The notes under the pieces were generated by a model, which worked only from the letters and a program-made list of their open reading frames with translations, searched no databases and was not told where the DNA came from. From contig NZ_MEEX01000006.1 in assembly GCF_001724605.1 (NCBI RefSeq), forward strand, positions 124,001 through 188,000: DNA of 64,000 nucleotides, read 5' to 3'. The DNA is from Phenylobacterium sp. SCN 70-31. Its GTDB lineage: Bacteria > Pseudomonadota > Alphaproteobacteria > Caulobacterales > Caulobacteraceae. Numbering within the stretch: the stretch's first letter is position 1; the number at the start of each line of letters is the position of its first letter. The position numbers and the translations under genes were made by a program. This document shows, piece after piece, positions 43,459-53,026 of the stretch.

Positions 43459-43767
43459 ATGACAGACACCGCTCAGGGGGAGCTTCGCGATACGGGCGCC
43501 CGCTTCGAGATGGACGAACAGGGCCTGACCTCCTACGCGGACTATCGCCTGGCCGACGAAGGGGCCAGCGAAGGGACGGTCGGCGGACGCCTCTACATCG
43601 ACTACGTGTTCAGCCCGCCGCCGCTGCGGGGCAGCGGGGCTTCGGGCCGCCTGATGAAGGCCGTCGCCGACGAGGCTCGCCGCCGCGGCCTCAGCATCAC
43701 GCCCATCTGCGGCTATGCCGCCGCCTGGCTCCGGCGCAGTCCCGAACACCGCGACCTCGTCGCGTAG
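43459..43767 (+). CDS. small GNAT-like acetyltransferase (PF14542 type)
   Basis: A 102-residue protein with the compact GCN5-related fold: RLYIDYVFSPPPLRGSGASG holds the acetyl-CoA loop in modified form, followed by LMKAVADEARRRGLSITPIC and WLRRSPEHRDLVA. The acceptor is unknown. Its last codons lie in the first copy of a 28-bp tandem repeat. Confidence 0.75.
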   Translation: MTDTAQGELRDTGARFEMDEQGLTSYADYRLADEGASEGTVGGRLYIDYVFSPPPLRGSGASGRLMKAVADEARRRGLSITPICGYAAAWLRRSPEHRDLVA

Positions 43768-43828
43768 ACCCCAACACCGCGACCTCGTCGCGTAGACCCC
43801 AACACCGCGACCTCGTCGCGTAGACCCG
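43745..43828. repeat. three tandem 28-bp repeats with internal hairpin
   Basis: Three copies (43745-43772, 43773-43800, 43801-43828), identical except for the last base. Each contains CGCGAC-CTC-GTCGCG, a 6-bp stem with a 3-nt loop. The first copy encodes the C-terminal residues and stop of the acetyltransferase. The array lies between that gene and the convergent membrane-protein gene, so it offers three successive hairpins to transcripts from either side. Confidence 0.9.
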
Positions 43829-43831
43829 CGT

Positions 43832-44632
43832 CTAGGGTCTGGCCCAAAGCCGTCGGACGAGAGATCCGGCAGGCGGTCTGTCGAGCGCTACATCGGCGAC
43901 GGCCAGGACGAAGTCGCACATCGACCGATGCTCGGCCTCCGACGCCGGCTCCCGGCCTTCGCTGAGCATCGCCGCCACTGCGCCGCGATCCGCCTCGGGC
44001 AGGCGAAGCGCCGCATCCCGCGAGAGTTGCAGCAGTTCGACCTCGGTGAGAGGGGCGGCCGGAGGCGCGGGACTCGTGGCGGCCTGCGCCAACAGTCTTC
44101 CGCTCGCCTCGAGGTCCCGGGCCACCATCTGCGCCGTCCACACCTTCGCCAGGCTCGCCGGCGCGCCCCGCCCTTCCATGAACGCCACGCAGCCTGCGGG
44201 ATCGACGTCGCGCAGCGCGCGGGCCTGTTCCCGCGAAACGCCGAGCAGGGCCGCGCTGCTCTCTTCGTCGGCCTTGGGCCGTTCCCGGCGTATGACGTCG
44301 GTCACCACCGCGGATACGGCGGCGTTGAGGTCCTCGCGCGCGCCCGACGGCGCCAGCCTGCGGACGCTGGCCGCCAGCCGCGCGTAGTCTTCGGGATGGT
44401 GCGTCTTGATCGCGGCCACGGTGGCGGTCTTATCCAGCTCCCTCAGGGCGTCGTACCCCGCCGCCGGCTGGAAGATCCGCACGATTGAGATGGCGATCGC
44501 AATACAGACCCAGGGAACGATCGACAGCCACTGTGGGCGCCGCCCGAGGATGCGCGCCGCCAGCCACGCGACGCCCACCCCGACTGCGCCGCCGCAGGCG
44601 CCGGCGGCGGCCGCAAAAAGAAGTCCGTTCAT
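43832..44632 (-). CDS. 266-residue membrane protein, SOS-linked, unknown function
   Basis: Starts at an ATG with GGAGGGG just upstream. Two hydrophobic segments (about 5-28, glycine-rich, and 37-54, IVPWVCIAIAISIVRIF) are followed by a long soluble helical domain (60-266) with no family I recognise. A good sigma-70-type promoter on this strand (TTGTCA, 17 bp, TATGCT) encloses a LexA box, so it is probably induced by DNA damage. It is divergent from the toxin-like gene at 44812. It could be an immunity, release or partner protein for that gene, or unrelated to it; the sequence does not decide. Confidence 0.7.
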   Translation of the reverse strand: MNGLLFAAAAGACGGAVGVGVAWLAARILGRRPQWLSIVPWVCIAIAISIVRIFQPAAGYDALRELDKTATVAAIKTHHPEDYARLAASVRRLAPSGAREDLNAAVSAVVTDVIRRERPKADEESSAALLGVSREQARALRDVDPAGCVAFMEGRGAPASLAKVWTAQMVARDLEASGRLLAQAATSPAPPAAPLTEVELLQLSRDAALRLPEADRGAVAAMLSEGREPASEAEHRSMCDFVLAVADVALDRPPAGSLVRRLWARP

Positions 44633-44659
44633 CCACCCCTCCGAGAGATCGCGAGACGA

Positions 44660-44688
44660 AGCATATGTTCACTATTTGTTCTTGACAA
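44660..44688 (-). promoter_or_regulatory. sigma-70-type promoter toward the membrane-protein gene
   Basis: Minus strand: TTGTCA (44688-44683), 17-bp spacer, TATGCT (44665-44660). Matches are five of six and four of six. The LexA box lies wholly inside the spacer. Predicted start site is near 44653, about 20 nt before the ATG at 44632. Confidence 0.7.
44667..44681. promoter_or_regulatory. LexA (SOS) box, alphaproteobacterial type
   Basis: GTTC-ACTATTT-GTTC, a perfect match to the direct-repeat LexA operator GTTC-N7-GTTC of alphaproteobacteria including Caulobacter. It sits between the divergent genes at 44632 and 44812, within the spacer of the leftward promoter and touching the -35 of the rightward one. 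Confidence 0.8.
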
Positions 44689-44710
44689 GCGAACGTATTT
44701 AATCTACCGT
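44682..44710 (+). promoter_or_regulatory. candidate rightward promoter of the toxin-like gene
   Basis: A perfect -35 TTGACA (44682-44687) with a poor -10 (TACCGT) 17 bp downstream. The LexA box ends directly beside the -35. The weak -10 makes this less certain than the leftward promoter. The leader would be about 95 nt. Confidence 0.5.
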
Positions 44711-44811
44711 TGTTCGTTCTAGTCAGCCTGTAGGCCAAGCAATTTTCCTTGCAGCGCAGGGTCTTCGGCTTTTGCCCGCTGGCACATTCTCGGATTTCGA
44801 AGGGGGTAGGT

Positions 44812-46224
44812 ATGGCGGCCAGCCAACGTGGGCGTTCGGGTATGGACCTGTGGATGCAGGAGCGAAACGCGCAACTCCGCCAAGGCGCTAGCAAGTTATA
44901 CGGCCTTGGCGTGCAGGCCTACGCCGAGGCGATCCGCAAAGGTGAGCAGGTCAAGGCGCGTACGACCGCGGAAGTCATCGACCTCGGTCGGGACGTCGCG
45001 CGCAGGATCGATATGACGAAGGCGGCGCTTCAGTCCAAGCCGCGTCCCGTCACTTCCGCTGCGCCTGTGAAGCCAAGTCCCAAGGCGGTGTCACCGTCAT
45101 CGGGGCCGGGACCCGTCGCCGCCGCCAAGCCCTCCACGTCATCGGGGAGTGCGAAGGAGCAGCTTCGCGCTGCGGTGAGTGGTGCGGCGGATGAGTTCAC
45201 TTTCGGTCTCGCCGACCGGGTTCTCGCTGCCGGGGATGCGTTGGCCGAAGAGGGTTTACGCAATTTTGCACAGAACTATCAGGCGAATATGGAGCAAAAA
45301 CGAGCAGACGACGAGTATGACGCGAGACACTATGGGTTAGCGCGAAACAGCGGCCGCGCGGTCGGTATGGTGGGAAGTCTGGCGGCTATGGGAGCTCCCG
45401 CGGTCGCACGAAGCGCCGTCGTGCTGGCTCCGAGGGTTTTTCGGGCCGCGAGGTCGGGCGCCTCGGTGGCGCCGGCGCTTACGCCAGCGCTATCGAGGGG
45501 GGCGGCGCAGGCGCAGAAGCTTGGCATCAAGTACGGGCCTGATCCTCTCGGACTTACGAAGTTGGCGGTGGTAGGGGGCGCTGGAGCGGGTGCGACGGAC
45601 CAGTATGTCGGCGACATGCTCACTGGCCGACAAACAGACTTGAGAGAGATGGCCGCCGCGGCTGTCGGCGGCGCGCTGGGAGGCCTCGCCACGCGATATG
45701 CCGGCGCGACAGCGGGCGGCGCTTCAGGCGGAGCCACCACCTCCGTGCTTCAGGATTTTGTCCGGGGTGATGACGTATCCTTCGACAATGCGCTTCGTTC
45801 TGCGCAGCTCAGTGGCTTGTTGGGAGGTGTGGCTTCTCGATACCTCACGAATAAGGTCAGTAATTTTCCTAGTAAAATTAAAGGAAACTTCGGTGAAGTC
45901 ATGTCGGGATTGAAGGCCGTGGCGCGCGACGACGATATTCTGCAGCAGCAGGCACGGGTTTATCTCAAGCCGGTCTCAAAGCCGAAGGAGTATACGGTCG
46001 CTGACCACGTCCTGCGATCACCGGATGGCCAGGTTCGCTACAATGAATCCAAACTGGGCCCGAGTGCGACCCTGACGGATCGTCAGGTCCAGGCCATGAA
46101 CCAGTTCGGTGATCGTTACATTGTCGATCACTGGCGCTTCGCCGACGTTGGGAAGGCGGGAGGAATGGCTGTCGCGCCTTTTGGCTTCACGCTCTCCGAC
46201 GACGAGCCGTCGAGGTGGCGATGA
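44812..46224 (+). CDS. putative SOS-controlled toxin: glycine-zipper protein with C-terminal D...ExK nuclease-like domain
   Basis: A 470-residue protein started from the ATG at 44812 (AGGGGGT upstream). Residues 1-75 are helical and charged, and 76-115 are a Pro/Ser/Lys linker. Residues 120-175 hold ADEFTFGLADRVLAAGDAL and an acidic helix ending YDARHYGLARN, a pattern I associate with pre-toxin regions of polymorphic toxins. Residues 180-345 contain hydrophobic, Gly/Ala-rich segments. The last 110 residues have Asp398, then Glu412-x-Lys414 (QVRYNESKLG) followed by LTDRQ, resembling the D-x(n)-ExK core of PD-(D/E)xK nucleases. No signal peptide. GC content is lower than in its neighbours, suggesting transfer. 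The function is inferred; a non-toxic envelope protein or phage remnant is possible. Confidence 0.6.
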   Translation: MAASQRGRSGMDLWMQERNAQLRQGASKLYGLGVQAYAEAIRKGEQVKARTTAEVIDLGRDVARRIDMTKAALQSKPRPVTSAAPVKPSPKAVSPSSGPGPVAAAKPSTSSGSAKEQLRAAVSGAADEFTFGLADRVLAAGDALAEEGLRNFAQNYQANMEQKRADDEYDARHYGLARNSGRAVGMVGSLAAMGAPAVARSAVVLAPRVFRAARSGASVAPALTPALSRGAAQAQKLGIKYGPDPLGLTKLAVVGGAGAGATDQYVGDMLTGRQTDLREMAAAAVGGALGGLATRYAGATAGGASGGATTSVLQDFVRGDDVSFDNALRSAQLSGLLGGVASRYLTNKVSNFPSKIKGNFGEVMSGLKAVARDDDILQQQARVYLKPVSKPKEYTVADHVLRSPDGQVRYNESKLGPSATLTDRQVQAMNQFGDRYIVDHWRFADVGKAGGMAVAPFGFTLSDDEPSRWR

Positions 46225-46366
46225 TCGCAGAACGGCGTCGAGCGGGCCTTGCGATGGCCTTCGCTTCCGAAGTCGGTCGCCGTCGCGAGACTGTGGATTT
46301 TCCAGCCACGATAGTCGTTTCTTAGGGCTCGCTGTCCGATCTTGCTGAATTGACAGTGAGACGCCC

Positions 46367-47551
46367 GTGAAGATCGCTTCCGCCTACAGCCTCCAGCCCG
46401 ATCCCCGGCGCGCCGCCGACGAGGCGGCAGGTCGGCTCCGCGCCGCCCTGGGCGACGAACCGGCTCTCGTGCTCGTGTATGCGACCGAGGAGTTGGCGGT
46501 TCCGGCGCTGGTCGAGGCCCTGACGGCCGTCTTCCCCGGCGCTCCGCTCGCGGGGGGAACCTCGTGTGGCGGGGTGATGACCGAGGCCGGATTCCACGCC
46601 GGGCCGGGCGGCGCCGTCGGTTTGCTGGGCGTAATCGATCCCGAGGGGGACTATGGCGTGGGATCCGCGTCCATCGGCGACGATCCCTTAGCCGCCGGTG
46701 CGGCGGCGATGGAACGGGCGCTGTGCGCCGCCGGCCGCGATTTCGAGACGCCGCTGCTGGTCTGGTGCTGCCAGCCGCCGGGCGACGAGGAAGCGGTGAT
46801 CGCGGGCATAGAGTCGGTAGTCGGCCGGGGGTGCCCCATCATCGGCGGCAGCGCCGCAGACCACGAGATCGCCGGCCGCTGGCGTGAATTCGCCGGGGCC
46901 GAGGTGCTGGAAGATCACGTCGTCGTGGCGGCCCTGTTCCCCTCCGCGCGCCACGGCGTCGCCTTCCAGAGCGGCTATGCGCCTACAGGCGATGCGGGTG
47001 TCGTCACCCAGGCCTCGGGCCGCCAGATCCTGGAGATCGACGGCCGGCCCGCCGCCGCCGTCTACAGCGAGTGGACCGGCGGCGCGGTCGGTTCGACCGA
47101 CCACGGCATGATCCTGGCCAAGAGCACGCCCACGCCGCTGGGCCGCGTGGCGGGCGATTCCAACGGCGTCCCTCTGTATGTGCTGTCGCATCCAGCCATG
47201 CTGGGCCTGAGCGGCGACCTCTCCCTGTTCACCGGCATCGAGGGCGGAGATCGGGTGCATCTGATGCGGGGCTCTCCCGAGTCGCTGGTCAAGCGCGCCG
47301 GTCTCGTAGTGAACGACGCCTGCGCCATGGGAGGCTGGGCCGGAGCGGCCAGCCTGGGCGGCCTCGTGATCTACTGTGGCGGCTGCATGCTCCACGTGCG
47401 CGACGCGATGGATCAGGTGGTGGATGAGGTGCGCCGGGCCATGCCCGGGGCGCCGTTCCTGGGGGCCTTCACCTTCGGGGAGCAGGGCGCCATCGTCGAT
47501 CACTGCAACCGTCACGGAAACCTGATGGTCTCGGCCCTCGCGTTCGGATGA
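46367..47551 (+). CDS. FIST-domain signal-sensing protein
   Basis: A 394-residue FIST N plus FIST C protein with no membrane segment. FIST N includes VLVYATEELAVPALVEAL and GAPLAGGTSCGGVM. FIST C covers the last 150 residues, with GWAGAASLGGLVIYCGGCML and PFLGAFTFGEQG. FIST proteins are thought to sense small molecules, perhaps amino acids. The start is a GTG at 46367. The stop overlaps the histidine kinase ATG by 4 bp, so it is probably the input module for that kinase. Confidence 0.9.
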   Translation: MKIASAYSLQPDPRRAADEAAGRLRAALGDEPALVLVYATEELAVPALVEALTAVFPGAPLAGGTSCGGVMTEAGFHAGPGGAVGLLGVIDPEGDYGVGSASIGDDPLAAGAAAMERALCAAGRDFETPLLVWCCQPPGDEEAVIAGIESVVGRGCPIIGGSAADHEIAGRWREFAGAEVLEDHVVVAALFPSARHGVAFQSGYAPTGDAGVVTQASGRQILEIDGRPAAAVYSEWTGGAVGSTDHGMILAKSTPTPLGRVAGDSNGVPLYVLSHPAMLGLSGDLSLFTGIEGGDRVHLMRGSPESLVKRAGLVVNDACAMGGWAGAASLGGLVIYCGGCMLHVRDAMDQVVDEVRRAMPGAPFLGAFTFGEQGAIVDHCNRHGNLMVSALAFG

Positions 47552-49299
47552 CCGAGGACGTCGAACAGCTGCGCGAAGCCCTGGCGTCGGCCCGGCAGCA
47601 ACTCGCCGCGCAGGAGCAGCGCCTGCGCCAGCAGGACCTCGCCCTGAACGGGATCGCCGCGTTGCAGGCTCACGAGGAGCCGGAGACCCTGATCGCCAAG
47701 GCGTTCGAGCTGATCGCCGAAGCGCTGGCGTTCGATCGCGCCATGTTCCTGGAGCTCCGGGAGGATCGCTTCGTCTGCATCGCGTCGACCGAGGCGGCGG
47801 CCGTGGGCTGCGAATGGCCGGCCGGCGTCTTCTTCCGCCGCGTCGCGGACGGGCGGCCCGCCGTGGTTCCCGACGAGGCGCGGGCGCCGGAGTGGTCCGG
47901 CATGGGGACGCGCGCAGACGGGGGCGGCTTGCGGCCCCTGAAGGGCGCGATCTACGCCCCCATCTCTGCCGGCGCCGGGCCGGGGCTGCTGGTGCTGTCC
48001 TCCGCTGGGCACGGCGCCTATTCCCCGGCCGACCTGCGCCTCGTATCGCGGCTCGGGATCTTCGTTTCGCAGACCCTGGCCGCCGCCCAGCGCCGGCGGT
48101 TGGCCCAGGCCGCCCATGTGGCCGAGACAGAGCGAAGCCAGGCGGTCGAAGCCAGCGAGGCCAAGTCGCGCTTCCTGGCCAACATGAGCCACGAGATCCG
48201 CACACCCCTGAACGGAGTCACCACCGTGGCGGTGCTGCTGGCCGAAAGTGGGTTGCAGGGCCGCCAGAAGGAGATGGCCCAGCTCATCGTGGATTCGAGT
48301 CGGGCGCTGGAGCGGCTGCTCAACGACATTCTCGATCTGGCCAAGGTCGAGTCGGGCCGCCTGACCCTCGAAGAAGCGCCCTTCGAGCTTCCGTCCGCCC
48401 TGGCTTCGACCTTCGACCTCTTCGCCATCCGGGCCGAGGCGCAGGGTCTCGCCTTCGACCTCCGGGTGGCGCCCGCCGCTCACGGCTGGTTCACGGGCGA
48501 CGTCGCGCGGGTGCGCCAGGTGGCGGCCAACCTCCTCTCCAACGCCGTCAAGTTCACGCAACACGGCGAGGTCGGCGTCAGCCTGTCGGTGGACGAGGGC
48601 TTCGTGACGCTCGAGGTCCGCGACACCGGCGTGGGCTTCGACGCCGAGACGGCCGCCCGTCTCTTCGAGCGCTTCGAACAGGCTGACGGCTCGGTGACGC
48701 GGCGGTTCGGCGGGAGCGGGCTGGGACTGGCCCTGTCGCGCACCCTCGCCGGGATGATGGGCGGCGACATCGCCTGCCGGTCGGCGCCGGGCGAGGGCTC
48801 GACCTTCACCTTCCGCTTTCCGGCCCGCGCCGCTCAGGCGCCGATGCTCCAGGAGTCTTCGACCGTACTCGGGTCGCCGGGCGCCGCGGCGTTGAACGTC
48901 CTCGTCGCCGAGGACAATCCCAACAACCGCGCCATCGTCTGCATGGTGCTGGAGGCCATCCAGGCGCGGACTGTGGTGGTCGAGAACGGGGCGCAGGCCG
49001 TCGAGGCCTTCGCCGCCGCACCCTTCGACATCGTGCTCATGGACCTCCAGATGCCGGTGATGGACGGCCTGAGCGCGACCCGCCGCATTCGTGAGATGGA
49101 GCGGGCCGTCGGCGCGGGCGCAACCCCGATCATCGCACTGTCGGCCAACGCCATGACGCACCACGTAGAGGAGGCGCTGGCTGCGGGATCGACCGCTCAC
49201 GTGGCCAAGCCCATCGATCCTCACCGCCTGATCGACACCATGCTGACGCTGACATCGGTGGCGGCGCACGCCTGGCCCGCGACGGCGTCGGCCTCCTGA
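47548..49299 (+). CDS. soluble GAF hybrid histidine kinase with receiver domain
   Basis: A 583-residue cytoplasmic kinase. It has an N-terminal coiled coil (1-45), a GAF-like domain (about 45-180) and a phosphoacceptor helix with FLANMSHEIRTPLNG (His215). The catalytic domain has NLLSNAVKFTQHG, DTGVGFD and GGSGLGLALSR. The C-terminal receiver holds IVLMDLQMPVMDG (Asp499). No membrane anchor or output domain, so it needs a separate phosphotransfer partner. It is coupled to the upstream FIST gene. Confidence 0.93.
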   Translation: MTEDVEQLREALASARQQLAAQEQRLRQQDLALNGIAALQAHEEPETLIAKAFELIAEALAFDRAMFLELREDRFVCIASTEAAAVGCEWPAGVFFRRVADGRPAVVPDEARAPEWSGMGTRADGGGLRPLKGAIYAPISAGAGPGLLVLSSAGHGAYSPADLRLVSRLGIFVSQTLAAAQRRRLAQAAHVAETERSQAVEASEAKSRFLANMSHEIRTPLNGVTTVAVLLAESGLQGRQKEMAQLIVDSSRALERLLNDILDLAKVESGRLTLEEAPFELPSALASTFDLFAIRAEAQGLAFDLRVAPAAHGWFTGDVARVRQVAANLLSNAVKFTQHGEVGVSLSVDEGFVTLEVRDTGVGFDAETAARLFERFEQADGSVTRRFGGSGLGLALSRTLAGMMGGDIACRSAPGEGSTFTFRFPARAAQAPMLQESSTVLGSPGAAALNVLVAEDNPNNRAIVCMVLEAIQARTVVVENGAQAVEAFAAAPFDIVLMDLQMPVMDGLSATRRIREMERAVGAGATPIIALSANAMTHHVEEALAAGSTAHVAKPIDPHRLIDTMLTLTSVAAHAWPATASAS

Positions 49300-49369
49300 G
49301 TGCGTCCGCAGGAGTGGGATCCGTGAGCGGACCCGCCAAGCATTCACAATGACGCGAGCCCAGGGAGGA

Positions 49370-49792
49370 CCGCACGCCGCCGGGCTCGAGATGATCGCGG
49401 AAGCGCGTCAACACCGACATGGCCGTGGCGAAGTCGTCGATCAGGGTGAAGGAGCCGACGGGAATGACGATGGCGCCGAACCGGCGTGGATAGGCGAAGT
49501 CCCCGTATCGGCGGCGAGACAGGTCGGGTCCATATCCCGCCTCCGCGCAACGGACCCGGCAGCGTTCCAGCATCTCCGGGCTGGGGTCGAAGCCGCTGAC
49601 GTCCAGCCCGGCCTGGAGGAATGGGAGGAGCGTCCGGCCCGACCCGCAGGCGGGCTCCAGGATCGGACGACAGAACCCCCGGAACCGTTCGAGGTGGAAA
49701 CGGGTGTCGGGCAGGGCCAGGAGGGGTTTGTCGATGTCGTAGATCTCGGCCGCTATGGAGCCGTAGCGGTTCGTCGTCGTGTCTGACGGCAT
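49370..49792 (-). pseudogene. truncated class I SAM methyltransferase
   Basis: The first 140 codons resemble a small-molecule methyltransferase: YGSIAAEIYDIDKP, the SAM-binding motif ILEPACGSGRTLLPFL, VSGFDPSPEMLERCR, and FRDHLEPGG at the usual motif III region. After that the frame turns into antisense of the histidine kinase 3' end (it stays open to 49130), with no methyltransferase sequence. The expected C-terminal 80-100 residues are missing. The start codon region is duplicated (19-bp tandem repeat), adding a second, out-of-frame ATG upstream. I read this as a gene broken by a deletion. Confidence 0.7.
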
Positions 49793-49826
49793 GTGTGTCT
49801 CTTTGGAGCATGTGTGTCTCTTTGGA
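49789..49826 (-). repeat. 19-bp tandem duplication over the methyltransferase start codon
   Basis: Two perfect copies of the 19-mer GCATGTGTGTCTCTTTGGA (49789-49807 and 49808-49826, plus strand). Each contains an ATG and an AAAGAGA-type ribosome-binding site on the minus strand. Because 19 is not a multiple of three, the upstream ATG reads a different frame. Confidence 0.9.
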
Positions 49827-50073
49827 GTCAGAAGACATGGCGCGCAAGGGAAAGCCCTACGCGTGGCTTTGGCCTGCGGTGTCCGCGGCGCCTATGGGGT
49901 GCTCAAGCCTTCATGACCTGTTCAGCGTGGGCGGCCGAGGGTGATCAAGTCAAGGTCTGCTTCCGCCCGTCGCGTTGACTTGGCGGGGGGCAGTCCTTAA
50001 GTCACCCACGCCCCAGAAGAGCGCCTTCCGACCGGCGGGGCGTGGGCCTCTTGTCGCCTAACGGACACTTCCC

Positions 50074-52830
<2,757 letters not shown>

Positions 52831-52845
52831 GGGCGGAGCGCCGTT

Positions 52846-52868
52846 CCCTTCCCATCAAGTGGGAAGGG
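52846..52868. terminator. hairpin after secA
   Basis: CCCTTCCCA (52846-52854) and TGGGAAGGG (52860-52868) form a perfect 9-bp stem with a 5-nt loop, 15 bp after the secA stop. There is no T-run, so it may be a factor-dependent terminator or 3'-end protector. Confidence 0.5.
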
Positions 52869-53026
52869 GTGGGAGGGGAAAGCGGCCGGCAGGGCGGATC
52901 AGTCGGCCAAGGGCTCAACAGGTCGGATCGCAATTCCGTGGATGAGGCTTGCCCTCTCCACCACCCGCTCTTCGGCCTGCGGCCTCGGCGGGCGGTCCCC
53001 CTCTCCCACTGCGGGGGAAAGGAAGG

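Noticed and set aside
44780..44798. TGGCAC before the toxin-like gene as a sigma-54 -24 element
   Set aside because: No TTGC at the -12 position.
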